From: Trichopria drosophilae
Lineage: Eukaryota; Arthropoda; Insecta; Hymenoptera; Diapriidae
Reading direction: 5' to 3'
DNA length: 64,000 nt
NCBI GenBank assembly: GCA_030407085.1
Contig: CM059587.1
Coordinates: 47,523,501-47,587,500, forward strand
Of this stretch, positions 10,166 to 21,381 are shown in pieces. The position numbers and the translations under genes are program-made. Each line of letters starts with the position of its first letter. Position 1 is the first letter of the stretch. Below the pieces are notes generated by a model. It saw nothing but the letters and a program-made list of their open reading frames with translations, did no database searches and was not told the origin of the DNA.

Positions 10166-11330
10166 TGCTATTCGATCCGATTTTCTCGTACTGTCCCAGT
10201 TGCTTTCAAGCCTAGTTTTTGCAGATGGACGAGTAAATCTGGGCTGGTAAACAAATTGTCGAAGTTATCATGATATTTTTGAATATTTCTGGCACTTACG
10301 TTTAAAAAAAACTGTTTGTAGCATTTTAACAGCCACCCTACTTCCCATCGTGCATTTAATTAGTTCCATAACATTATCCTTTTCTTTGCCGCAATATATA
10401 TCACAGTCAAGCAGATATCCATTAGATAAACATAAGGCCCACATTTTTATTCCAAATTGAATTGGTTTACCTCTTATAAACTGTTTCAAGACGCTGCGTC
10501 AAAAAAAACTTTAGCATCATTTCGTCGACTGAAAAAGCTGTACCACATATACCAAATCTAACTAAATTTTTACGAAAAATATTTAAGATTTTTCTCACTC
10601 TCCATGCCCTGTCACTATCATCTTCGTCACCAGCCCTATGAAATTTCAAGTAGCTTTTTATTTCCATGAATTTATTACGACTCATAGCATGTTTGACTGG
10701 TTGTGCTTGTAAAAAGTTATCATCAGACCAATAATGTCGCTAAGAAAGTCTCTTATTATAAGTCGTAAATATCAAAATACCGTGAAATCCATTCAGTTCG
10801 TCCATCGACATTATTAGATCATTCGTAGATGTTGGCTCAATAATATATTTTTTCAGTTCAGAAGAAAAGAAATATTCAAAAATCTCTGTTGGCGAACTTT
10901 GTAAAATCATTTTTACATCTGCTGCTTTTAGTAATGTTTCATTTTCGAATGAAAAATGTTCACTTTTCAAAGATTTTTCTCCGTTTGACCAGATATACTC
11001 ATGATTTTCTTCTAATTTCTTTTGCGTTGAATTTTAATTTTCGCATATATTTTGGTACGACTGCTCGGGCTGGAAATTTATATTCTCATTTTCAGATGAA
11101 TTAGTATCTAATTCAAGTTGTTCGTTTTCATCGGAATCATTTACACAAACGTAATTATCGTGTTCTTCAAATTCATCTGAGTCATAGATTTGCTGATTAT
11201 TTGTTTTGCGTCGTTTCTTCGCATTACTTCGATTTTCTGGTACAGAATAACGATTCTTTGGTGGCTTTTTGAAACTGATAAGGAATGTCAGATCGTATAG
11301 ACCAGAAGAAAAAAAGATTGTCCTATACAA
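10166..11330 (-). pseudogene. piggyBac-type transposase relic
   Basis: Four minus-strand segments are colinear with a piggyBac transposase: an acidic N-terminal region (11,034-11,330), then ELKKYI..NDLIMSMDELNGFHGI (10,740-10,970), then SRNKFMEIKSYLKFH...FSVDEMMLKFF (10,467-10,685), then KPIQFGIKMWALC...GYLLDCDIYCGK (10,268-10,489). The reading continues in another frame as FDNLFTSPDLL and LKATGTVRENR down to 10,172, where a stop occurs. The catalytic aspartates of the SVDE and FDNLFTS motifs are present. The third aspartate and the C-terminal cysteine-rich domain are lost. At least three frame breaks make it inactive. No TIRs were found. Confidence 0.85.
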
Positions 11331-12350
11331 AAGTAGACCTATTTCCTATGTGCATAGAAAGACAGAAATGTAATACTGAAAGAAAAAAGAGAAAGTCTGA
11401 CTACAGCCGCGACGATACCGAGATGCGACTTTTTCAAATGTCTTTGGTATAAATATTGTCATACATTTACATACATATATCAAATTACATATCATGTAAA
11501 GCAAAAGAATAAAAAATTACCCGGTATAGAACCAGCACTACTCTTATATGCACAGAAATCCATTTTTGCAACGAGAACAAAAATGTGACGTGAGACGAGA
11601 CGATAGCTAGCGGGGACTACTGCAACTCTTAGTGACAGATTGTTTTACATATATGTGGAACCTTACGTACATGTCATTGAAATATTTTCTTGGTATATGG
11701 TAGTTGCACAAAACGCTATTAGTTATCGTTGCGTGCCTCGGCGCTCTTTTTGGAGTGGCGTCGATCTACATAATCAATAATGTAATCCTATTTCCTTGAT
11801 TGTGCAATCCAAGATATGGACATGGATTTTTATGGATAACCCAATCATCGATTACGAAAGCTACAATTCTATAAAATACTGTTGCTTAGAGTGACGTTAA
11901 GAAAGCAACAAAGGGCTTTTGTCATAAAAATTTTCAAATGCTACTTAACTAACAAATCCCGATAAAATTACAATTGCATCAAATACAGAAACCAACACTC
12001 CTCAAGAGTTGTACGATAAGTTGTTCTATACGAACTCGAAAATTATGTCAACAATGTAATTCATACTATTGTGACACTTGTTTTAAAAGATTCCATAAAA
12101 TTAATTAATTATTAGACAAATATCAACGATCAGTAAATGCAAAAAATCACAAAAAATAAAAAATGAAAAAATGAAAAAAAAAAAAATACCAAAATGCAAA
12201 AAAGAATTAAAATATTAAAAATTAAAAAAAAAAAGATTCTTGGAATTGCCTACCTCCACGCGGTGAGAATCGGGCAACGCTTGTCAGGTGATAAACGGCG
12301 AAGAGGCAATAAGGTATTATCTCTATATGGTTGGAGAAAAAAAACAATGA
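11331..12350. other. Intergenic AT-rich stretch, no gene seen
   Basis: No reading frame with recognisable content. The segment around 12,130-12,240 is A-rich low complexity. It may hold the 5' end of the piggyBac element, but I could not find a TIR. Confidence 0.5.
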
Positions 12351-12354
12351 AGTT

Positions 12355-12810
12355 AGTTTGGACTGTCACTACATTAGTTCCACCATTTTGTATTCGCCAA
12401 GTCTGATGTCAAGTTCGTGATCAGGGATCTCAAAAACTTCATAAATCACATGCATTAATAAACTGGATAAGAAAAAATAAATGCAGAGGAAAATACCGGC
12501 GATATTGGATCTGCCATCTTGTATTTTGCAAATCTGACATCAAAATCGAGATCACCGACCGCAAAAACCCCGAAAATAAAATTTCCGTGCAAATTGGATA
12601 AGAAACAACGAATTTAGCTATATATGTCGGCGATATTGGATCCGCCATCTTGTATTTTGCAATTCTAATATCAGAATCGTAATCAGCGACCTCAAAAACC
12701 CCTATATATGACATTTTATCTTCCAGAATGCATAAGAAAACTTTTAAAACCTGGGATTCATATAACCATAAAAAGAACAATCCTTTAAGCCGCCTTTTTG
12801 AAACCATCTT
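12355..12810. repeat. Tandem repeat array, about 130-bp unit
   Basis: Three diverged units share a core like CCATCTTGTATTTTGCAAAT followed by a CAAAATCGAGATCACCGACC-type stretch and a run of CAAAAACCCC. The same core, in inverse orientation, builds the array at 14,366-14,690, and a further single copy lies near 41,285. It is non-coding; short readings through it are by chance. Confidence 0.75.
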
Positions 12811-12839
12811 GATAAAAAAATATTTTTCGATCATGATCT

Positions 12840-14098
12840 TCTTCCTTGGATATCGGGATCACTTTTCCGATTCATTTTATAAAGAAAAAAATGCTTTCCC
12901 ATAAAAAAATATCATAAAAATTCGGTATTTTTTATGTATTTCCTTTAAAAAGTGAGGTTAAGTGACGTTTTTTTTAAATTTTCTCAACGACATTCGAAAG
13001 AGCGACCTCAAAAATATAGGAAATGATAGGTTTTCAAAGCATACATACATTTTTGGAAATACTGTAAACATTTAAATTCAACGTGAAAAATCAGCTCACA
13101 GGCCTTAATGGGTTAAGGCAGGAGTTTATTTTCAAATTATGATTTGGAAAGGCAGAAGAATGGGACTCGCGATTACATGACAACTTAATGAAACCTATCA
13201 TGACCGAAATGTTATTTTTTCAGATATGTAATGACAAAATAGTATTAAAAAATTAAAAAAAAAAAATTAAAATTACAAACAAATACAAAAAAAAGGGATG
13301 AAAATCAGACCAGTAGCCTCCACGTGGCACATCCTGTGGAAAAGGGCTCTGGCTAATACTGGCTGTTACCTATAAAGTTTAAAATTTGTACCTGATCCGA
13401 CTTCCGGAAAAGATAGATACGTCGCGCCCGCTGAAATTTCCAGACGTGAAAATAGCCGCTTTCATTTTCTAGTCGAATTTCCGCGAACGTACGCAATCAC
13501 ACAGTTAAAATTCAAGTGTTGCTTAATTTGTGTGTGAATTTACACGAATCTTATTTAGAAAAACAAAGCGAGACGGGTCGTGTTTAGTCCGCACGTGGGA
13601 TTCGCGCTCGTCGACATTTTGAAATTGTATGTTTGTGAACTTAAATAAATGTTAAATTGTTGATTAGTGCCTTTTGAAGCTAAATTATTTCAGATCCTGA
13701 ACCACACACCTTCCGCAGGTCCAGTTGAGATGGGTAAAAGGTTTATCTATACAGTAGAGTTCACGATACCGGACGACACAGTAGCGGACGAAAACGGAAC
13801 ATGTTACAGGACGAATTGAGGGGAAACCGTATCCCCACTCTTTTCATAGTCTTTGGTTGCCTGCGCGAGGGGAATGAGTAGACCAGGACAGTATAGTGTA
13901 CATACGTATATAAATAAATATTATAGGTTATGCCACATAGTTGTTGTATTTAGAAAAATTAAATAATAAAATTGAATGACAAATGTACATAAAAAAAGTT
14001 AATTATTGTATGCAAGGACTGATGCAGATAAGTTTTTGGCTACACTTATTGCAGTCAGAAGGTTAGGATCAGCATTCCATCGTATATATATATATATA
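12840..14098. other. No gene seen; piggyBac-type end relic near 13,111
   Basis: The stretch 12,980-13,111 resembles the right arm of the fold-back element at 7,471-8,765 (CATTCGAAAGAGCG, later CCTTAATGGGTTAA) and ends at TTAA. It is probably an eroded end of a related element. The rest is AT-rich and unrecognised. Around 13,600-13,740 an AATAAA-like signal and GC-richer block might come from an LTR, without proof. Confidence 0.35.
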
Positions 14099-14365
14099 TG
14101 GGTCATTCTCCGTCAACCGGTGAACCCGCCTACCCAAAATTGGTTTCAATAAAAATGATCGAGTAAAGGCTTAAAATTCATTAAAAAATAAGAGCTATCA
14201 AATGCTGTATGCACATTTTTATTATCCAAAATGGCCGACCCAATATGGCGGCCAAAATGTAGAATTCGATTTATAACAATTTTTAATCGCAAAGGAGACA
14301 TTCACTTACGGTGTTTTTGGGTTCGCTGATTACGAATCCATCATCAGATTTTCAAAATCCAAAAT

Positions 14366-14690
14366 GGCGGATGAAATATATGGAATATAAATTTACTTGA
14401 ATAACTCTCATTACTCGGGGGATTATGAAGGTCGCCGAATACGAATTTGGTACCAGATTCTCAAAATCCAAAATGGCGGATTCAAAATGGCGGATGAAAT
14501 ACCTGGAATATAAATTTACTTGAATAATTCTCATTACTCGGGGGATTCTGGAGGTCGCTGAATTCGAATTTGGTACTAGATTTTCAAAATCCAAAATAGT
14601 GGATTCAAAATGACGGACGAAAATCCGAAAACTTAAATTTATTTAACGATTCTCATTTGCCACAATGTTTAAGAGGTCGCTGAGTATGGG
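14366..14690. repeat. About 118-bp tandem units inside the TIR element
   Basis: Units share CAAAATCCAAAATGGCGGAT, then ACTTGAATAATTCTCATTAC, a GGGGGATT block and a GGTCGCTGAATTCGAATTTGG stretch. One unit half is continuous with the TIR arms, so the array probably grew from the arm itself. Confidence 0.75.
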
Positions 14691-14719
14691 TGTATGCCTG
14701 CGCTCGCACGCACGTAGGC

Positions 14720-14720
14720 G

Positions 14721-14782
<62 letters not shown>

Positions 14783-14850
14783 CGCGTACGTGTGTGTGCG
14801 TGTACGCGTGTGTGCGTGCGTGCGTGCGTGTGTCTTGTGCGTGTGATGGT
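14720..14850. repeat. (TG)n/(CG) microsatellite
   Basis: About 45 bp of pure TG is followed by mixed CG/TG repeats. The six-frame readings through it are repeats of Cys-Val or Thr-His and are not genes. Confidence 0.95.
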
Positions 14851-15133
14851 GTGTGACAGCATTTTCTTTTTGGATTTTGAAAATCTGATGATGGATTCGT
14901 AATCAGCGAACCCAAAAACACCGTAAGTGAATGTCTCCTATGTAATTAAAAATTGTTATAAATCGAATTCTACATTTTGGCCGCCATATTGGGTCGGCCA
15001 TTTTGGATAATAAAAATGTGCATACGGCATTTGATAGCCCTTATTTTTTTATTAATTTTAAGCCTTTACTCGATCATTTTTATTGAAACCAATTTTGGGT
15101 AGTCGGGTTCACCGGTTGACGGAGAATGACCCA

Positions 15134-15720
15134 TATATATTTGTTATTGTTTGGCCGTTTTCATCTGAACACTCATTATCATGTTCGATTGACATTGCAT
15201 TCTTTTCATTTGTTAATGAGTCGAAGGTCTCGTCAAGTGAACTCATTCTCCATCCACATTCAAATCTTAAAGTAAAGCATTTATATTTACATATATGGAT
15301 TATGTTACACAAGTGTAAAAAATAGATCGATGAATAACAACGGCAGATATTTTAAAATTACATTCGCCTTGTGAATGTAATTTCTTATCGGATAAATATA
15401 TATTAAGTACCTATTTTCATTTTTATAATCGAACAATATATCAAACTCAGGACGAATGTACTTGTAAAGTTGTACGTTAACTGTTCAAGTATAGAAATGA
15501 AATGTCAAACTTAGTGTACACACGATATATGGATGAAAGTTTGTAAGGAACAGAGAGATTTGATAAATGACACTGAAGTTAACAGCTAAATCGGAGCAGC
15601 CGATTCCAAATGCAAGGATTCTATTTTGTATTTATATTCAAAAATGTGCATTAAAGTGTCAATTTAGTACAAAATATTAACATCAATACCAACTGGACTC
15701 AGTAGAATAATTATAAACTC
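15134..15720. other. No gene seen
   Basis: AT-rich sequence. A short hairpin, ATTACATTCGCCTTGTGAATGTAAT, lies near 15,358-15,382. Nothing else is recognised. Confidence 0.5.
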
Positions 15721-15721
15721 A

Positions 15722-17113
15722 ATTTTTTCGAAACGGTTGCTAGGAATTGGTTGCTAACTTTAGCGTCATCTTGATAAACATCTTTTCACCTATCAACCTG
15801 CATCCACTCCGTTACTTCTGCTGGCGAGAGGTTTTCTTGGAAAGCACGGTTAGTGTCTCTAATAAATTGGGGCAGATCCTCATCCTCCAAATCATAGTCC
15901 AAAGGTTGTACGTTCAAAATATACTTCCAGGCATTCCCAAGCGTATCCGTATTTATCGTTACCCATCATAACGATAACGCTTCACAACACTGTATAAGAT
16001 TGCATTTTTTTACACGTCATTACGTCACAAGACCTTTTTATTGTATCTGTCAGCAATGTATTACAAAAATTACATCGATACGATCGTTTTAATGTTTTGA
16101 TTATACCCTGATCCATTGCTTCAATCAGGGCAGTGACATTTGGAGGCAGAAATATAACCGAAAAGTTCTCCTTGGTTTCATTTAAATCATCAGCACTGGG
16201 ATGGGATAGTGCATTGTCCAGAATTAATAATAGCTTTAAAAAAAATAATCAACTGCAGAAATTAATACTTTTTCGTACCAATGTAAAAATGAAACTTTAT
16301 CCATCCAAGCGTTCTGTTGGTTTACATATTCTATAGGAAGAACTTCGATATGTTGGAAGCATCTTGGTTTTTTGATTGTCCAATAACAAATAATGGAATT
16401 TAGTGAAGACCAGTGACATTAGCACAAACAAGGACTGTTATTCGGTCTTTATTGATTTTAAATCCTCGTGCAGATTTTTCATCTTTAGATGCCAATGTTC
16501 GACGAGGTAGGCATCTGCAAAATAGACCTGTTTTGTCAGCATTATACAGATTGTCCAGACTGTATCCATCCAGTTCGAGGTAACTCCTAAATAATGCAAC
16601 GAACTCATTACTGGATTCTGCATTACTCGATAATTTTTCGCCTTCGACCTGAATTCCTCTTATTCCATGTTTTTTTAAACCCCGAAGCCGACGAAAGCTG
16701 GCATGGAAATCGCTTGGGCCACCCATACACTGATTAAGTATAACGGCTTGTTCCTTTAATAAAATTCCTGAGAAGGGTGACCCAACGTCTCTTTGCTGCA
16801 CGAACCATGTGAACAGTGCCTTTTCGAATAAGGAGTTTTCTATTGCTGTGCATCTTTTTTTGACACATTACCTTGTTGCTCCTTTAACATTCGGTGACAA
16901 AATATTTTCTCTGTCGCTTAAAATTCGAGAGGTGGTTGAATGGGCTACCTCGAATTGTTCAGAAAGGTCTCTATTTTTTTCACCTTTATCAAGTCCCTCA
17001 ATTATTTGCACCTTTTTTGACAAAGGTAGCCTTTTGTACGAAGGTTCTGTTTTCAATAATTTAATAAATATATGAATAAAAAATATGTTAAAAGAACATA
17101 ACAAATGAAACAT
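15722..17113 (-). pseudogene. pogo/Tigger (CENP-B/jerky-like) transposase relic
   Basis: The N-terminal segment (16,868-17,113) has a helix-turn-helix of the CENP-B type (LPLSKKVQIIEGLDKGEKNR, then STTSRIL). The 16,400-16,801 segment carries the second DNA-binding region (SPFSGILLKEQA, FHASFRRLRGLKKHGI) and the start of the DDE core (NLYNADKTGLFCR..LP..TLASKDEK). Further on, in another frame at about 16,100-16,240, LLLILDNALSHPSA and FLPPNVTALIEAMDQG supply the second and third acidic positions. A tail continues to about 15,730 (EDLPQFIRDTN). The usual DETG motif reads DKTG. Several frameshifts and stops show that it is dead. No terminal repeats were identified. Confidence 0.85.
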
Positions 17114-17119
17114 TTATTG

Positions 17120-17620
17120 AAAAAGCCGACATTTTTCTTGACAATAAATTTTAAAATAGATTAAACAATTATTTCAATAAAATAAAATAAAAAAAAATTT
17201 CCAATATTAACCTTTTGGCGATTTGAACGATGTTGAATTCATGATTCTTTTAATCTTGCACGTGCTTTACGAAGAACGTTCATTTTCGGTTATCTTTCAA
17301 TTTCCAACAAACAAATAGATGACGTTTTCAGTATGTACGTATGAATCACGTTAAAATTTAAACTTGAGCGCACTGGCGCGCAAGCGCAGTCCTGTCGTGT
17401 TACGTAGTAGCGGCATTCGCAATGTTCAGTGGAGGAGGAACCGCCCTTTCTCCTTTTTCGGTCCGTTATCGTGTCAAGACCGAAATCAATTTTCATGTTA
17501 TTTTTTTCATTATCGAGATTTATTTTTCGATATATATAAGTGTGAATTAATATCGCGGGAGTGCAACTACTACCGCTATTTGCGAATTTGAAAACGAATA
17601 TCTTCGTATAATTTTTGCGA
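17120..17620. other. No gene seen
   Basis: AT-rich sequence with a GC-richer patch at 17,360-17,470. Nothing is recognised. It could contain the upstream part of the THAP-like locus that follows. Confidence 0.4.
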
Positions 17621-17624
17621 CAAA

Positions 17625-17916
17625 ATGGTTTATCAATGCATCGTTTGTCGATGATTACGTGAAAAATGATGAAACATGATGTTTGATACTAACCTAGATG
17701 CCTATTTACAAAAGATTGTATAAAATAAATAACGAATCCATTAGACAAAAAAGGTTTCAAGCATTGGGAAAACAAGTTCCAAAAAACGGTTTAGTTTGTA
17801 ACGATCATTTGGAAAAAGAGGCTTTTGCGAACGAGGGAAATAGGCTGAATATCCTGTTTGCTGCAAATTGCTGTTCTTATTCCAATTGCATAACTCAGAT
17901 ACAATTATTTTTGTAA
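17625..17916 (+). pseudogene. Possible THAP zinc-finger remnant
   Basis: ATGGTTTATCAATGCATCGT at 17,625 gives MVYQCIVC, and about 50 codons later another frame gives NGLVCNDHLEKEAF. This spacing and the CxxC ... C-D-H-(F/L) pattern fit a THAP C2CH DNA-binding domain. Stops and frame changes lie between the two halves. THAP domains occur in P-element transposases and in host regulators, so the origin is unclear. The call is tentative. Confidence 0.35.
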
Positions 17917-17958
17917 CATAATTTAAATTATAAAGACAAATTATGTAGACAAATTTCG

Positions 17959-18187
17959 ATGCCATTTCAAAAGATCGCTATAGAAGATAAAATCACTGCA
18001 TTAGAACACTTTGAGAAACCAAAAGTGATGTGCAATAATGCTAGCAACGGGCCTTTTGGCGTTGAAAACAAGAACATGGATTTGCCTAATGCTTCCAACG
18101 TACTTCAAATGCCTGATTGTAATGCAGCAGGTTGTACTGGAAAACTGCAGACATCCAATGTTCTTGGAAATATTGGAGAAAGGGAAA
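17959..18187 (+). pseudogene. Exon-like unit 1 after the THAP-like region, unknown product
   Basis: An open segment starting MPFQKIAIEDKITALEHFEK ends at a good splice donor (GAAAG|GTAAGC) at about 18,187-18,193. A related unit lies 610 bp downstream, which suggests duplicated exons. I recognise no domain. The product is acidic and Asn-rich. Confidence 0.35.
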
Positions 18188-18569
18188 GGTAAGCGTTACT
18201 CTTCCTAATTAAACAAAAATGACGTCGTAACGTACGTTGCAACGACATCGGAAGGATGTCCTTTCTACATCGCGAGGACTTCCCGCCGACGTCTTTGAGA
18301 CGTCCTTTAGACGTCGTTACGACGCGTAATGGATTGAATAGGGAACTCGGGACATTGATCTAGAATTCTCATGAATTAATATATTTAATATGGAACGGAA
18401 GTTAATAAAGGTTCTTGGCTAACAACGTGATATCATAAACGACGTCTTACGTCGTTTCCTAGCGATTCAAACGCGACGTATTAAACGGCGTTGAAATTAT
18501 GTATAACTTTGCTTGCCATACACGAAATTGAACTTATTGTAACTTTAATTATTAAGTAGAGAAGCCGAG

Positions 18570-18796
18570 ATTATGTCATTTGAAAATTTTGCTATGGAAG
18601 ACGAAATCAGTCCCACAGAACACATACAGAATTTGACAGTAGAAGATAATGGTTTTTTAGCATGTCTTATGCCATTGAAAATGAAAATTTTCTTCATTCA
18701 TTGAACACAGTTTCAATACCCAATTATGACGCGATAAATAATAATGATCTGCACAATCCCAATGTTGTTGGAAATGGTGGAAAAAAGGAAAGATAA
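18570..18796 (+). pseudogene. Exon-like unit 2, diverged duplicate of unit 1
   Basis: ATGTCATTTGAAAATTTTGC encodes MSFENFAMEDEISPTEHIQN, which parallels unit 1. Both end with Asn-Val-(Leu/Val)-Gly-Asn and a GGAAAG stretch. Here the donor has become GGAAAG|ATAAAT, so the GT is lost. A frame change around 18,660 breaks the reading. It looks like a decayed duplicate exon. Confidence 0.35.
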
Positions 18797-18962
18797 ATTT
18801 TACTATTTTAAAACATTATCTATTGTATATAGTTAACAAAATGCTCGGTAGCATTCTTCTTTATGTTAATTTTTGATGATTAGTTAAAACTAGATAACCA
18901 AAAATTTTACTTTTAAAATTGTCATATGATACATAAACATTATTTGTATTTTAATAAAATGC

Positions 18963-19163
18963 AATTATTAAGATAGGTTTTTTTTGTAAATTAACAAAAT
19001 TAAATTGGTTTTAAACTATAGCATTTTATTATCTAATGCAATTTGTAGGTCGAAGCCGTTAATTATATTTATTTATAAACGTCCTGGTAGGCCAGAAGCC
19101 CGGTTTATCCGATTAAAATCAATTTAATTTTGTTAATTCCCAAAAAAGCCTATCATAATAATT
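18963..19163. mobile_element. Short inverted-repeat element (MITE-like)
   Basis: The arms 18,963-19,014 and 19,112-19,163 are inverted copies (AATTATTAAGATAGG against CCTATCATAATAATT, then TTAACAAAATTAAATTG). About 97 bp separates them. There is no coding content. The target duplication is unclear. Confidence 0.65.
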
Positions 19164-19165
19164 CA

Positions 19166-21054
19166 ATTTTATTATTGTTAATAGACTCTGGGCGCGAATG
19201 AGTCCACAACACTAGTTTTGTCTTTATACAGTAAGCATCTATTCGATTGATTCTTACTTCGCATGATCCATCTTAAACTAACATATCCCCTTACTAATTC
19301 ACATCCATAATGGTAACGGTATTTACATAATTAGTGTATAGTCCTATAGTTGTCTTTCTGAACATTTTTATTATTATCATTATTATTATTATCGCGTACA
19401 AGTGCATATTACAAATGTGGGGCAAAATTCCTCAAGTGGTCCAAACGAAAAAAATCAGTGTAGCCCAATCGAGCGGAAATTGGCTCAATTCTTGCTCTAT
19501 CATATAATAGTGCATGGCTCAAAATTTATTAAATTCCATTCGTAATTCGCTGAGATAGAGGAGGGTGAAATTTTGGGGCTCTGCCGAAAAGTCGCGTATG
19601 TAACCGCGTGTAACTTTTAATGCGTCGCTCAAAACAAAAAGTTACATCAGACTTTTTTCTTTATTTTTTAATGCCCTTTCACCTGAACATATTTATTTTT
19701 TCTACAAACAAAATTTAACTCTTATTTTTGCAAACTAAAAATAAAATTTACTTTTTCACCATGAAGGGTACTTTTATTGCTCTAAAAAGTATCTAAAATG
19801 AAAGCTGAGGTTTTTTTCGATAAGTATACGAAGTTTCACGATGGCTTTTCTTTGTTTTATGGAATTTCTAATGACTGGGAGCAGTCACTCAAGCGGCCTT
19901 GCTGCCCGCGCCACAGCGTCAGATCGCCGAAGCTGCATTATGTCGTGGCATCGCTTTGCGAAGCAGCATCGTCTTCAAATTATTAAAAGATTTATTTAAA
20001 ACATATTCTTTGTTTCATTTTGTTGCTGACAATTTGTAAAGTAATTTGTTTAAATTTCGCAATAAATATATTGGACCAACATTATATACTTCATCATCAG
20101 AAGATACGCTCTGATGGTAAAGCAGCTGTGTCTCCCACTCAGCAATCGGCCTGCTATCTTTGCCGTAGCGGACGCAACATTCGTTTTTTTTATTTTAAAA
20201 GTGACCCTTTCAAGTATGAATCCTCAATCATGGATGCTTGGCTTGAAAGAGCAACTGCGCGTCGCGCCGACCCTCGAGGCAATTGCTGTTGGTCTTTACA
20301 AAATAAGAATCTTGTGGACAACAGAATATCCGAAATATTGCATGTGAGATAAATGACACGATAAAGATATTTGGAGCAAGTCTACAACACTACCACTAAA
20401 CATAAAAATGCAAAATAAAAAAATGTTAATACTCTGATTCTGAATTAAGATTTTATTGAGGCAATATTCATCACTTGGTTATACAAACACTGACATTTCA
20501 GCAAAATTGGTTGAAAAATGAATCTGCAGCAATGCAAATAAACTTATATCCAATAAAATATCGACAGTAATTTAATTTACATTGCTAGGATTCATTTTCC
20601 AACCATTCTTAATGAAATGTTAAGAGTCTGTATATCAAGTGATGGAAATCAGCTTCATACAGTAGACATTTAGAAATATAGTTTATAAAATTTTGTAATT
20701 CTGCAATTTTATGCTCGATATTACTAGCGATAATACTGATAAGATTGCATATCGAGTGTGATGACATTCGGCAAAATGGCGCGGTTACTGGAGGGAAGCA
20801 TTCAAGTATTCAAAAATCAGAAATGAGATGAAAAATAATAGAGAAGCACTCGCTTCAATCCAAAACGAATACTTCTCTGTCATTATTAATTCTATGTCTA
20901 GTACTTCAATACTTCTTGCTTTACTGGATTATACACTAATCACATGGGACAAAAAATCATTTTTAAAATAACTTCATAAGGAAAGGTTTTTGTCGGAAAA
21001 TTGAAAAATTATAAAAGTTTTGATTTTTTTGAAGGCTATTTAAATAATAATAAT
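19166..21054. other. No gene supported
   Basis: The stretch has moderately long readings at 19,798-19,986 and 20,020-20,352, but neither contains a motif I know. A GC-richer island at 19,880-20,290 sits in AT-rich DNA and may derive from an unrecognised element. Confidence 0.4.
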
Positions 21055-21057
21055 AAT

Positions 21058-21366
21058 AAGGGGGTGAGATGGTTACGAAGCCTAAAGCATCCGCCTTGTT
21101 TCGTAACTTGAACATCTCCGAAGGTTCTGGGTTCGAGTCCCCGTGTAGATAATTTTCTGCGCTTCGAATTGAACTCAGTACCGACACTGCAATTACCTAC
21201 CTCATGGTTTGGGGCTTGGTTGAAGTGACATTTCACGCTGATCTGGTAGAGATTTGAGCAAACAAATTTCTCATTTTTCGGACAAATTGAGCGACATAAG
21301 AAATCAATGTTGTTGTTTAAGTTATTATTAAAATAATAATAATAACAATAACAACAACAATAACAA
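21058..21366 (+). repeat. tRNA-derived SINE candidate
   Basis: The head has a polymerase III B box GGTTCGAGTCC at 21,130-21,140 and a plausible A-box region (TGAGATGGTTACG) about 60 bp upstream. About 150 bp of unrelated body follows, and then an A/T-rich tail of AAT and AAC units to about 21,366. Trinucleotide AAT repeats flank both sides. It does not fold as a tRNA with an intact acceptor stem, so a SINE is more likely than a tRNA gene. Confidence 0.6.
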
Positions 21367-21381
21367 AAAAGGATGGGCCGC

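Larger units (their letters stand above)
14099..15133. mobile_element. Non-autonomous DNA element with 266-bp TIRs and satellite core
   Basis: The ends are TGGGTCATTCTCCGTCAACC and its inverse. The inverted arms run from 14,099 to about 14,366 and from about 14,868 to 15,133 with few mismatches. They are flanked by TA in a TATATA context, consistent with a TA target duplication. Between the arms lie about three 118-bp tandem units and a long (TG)n tract. There is no transposase. The superfamily is unassigned: a TA duplication would suit Tc1/mariner or ISL2EU/Harbinger relatives. Confidence 0.82.

Noticed and set aside
14643..14921. Readings of 60-90 codons on both strands over the (TG)n tract
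   Set aside because: They are translations of a microsatellite (Cys-Val or Thr-His repeats), not genes.
21058..21140. Possible tRNA gene with a B box
   Set aside because: Acceptor and anticodon stems cannot be paired convincingly, and the sequence continues into a SINE-like body and tail.
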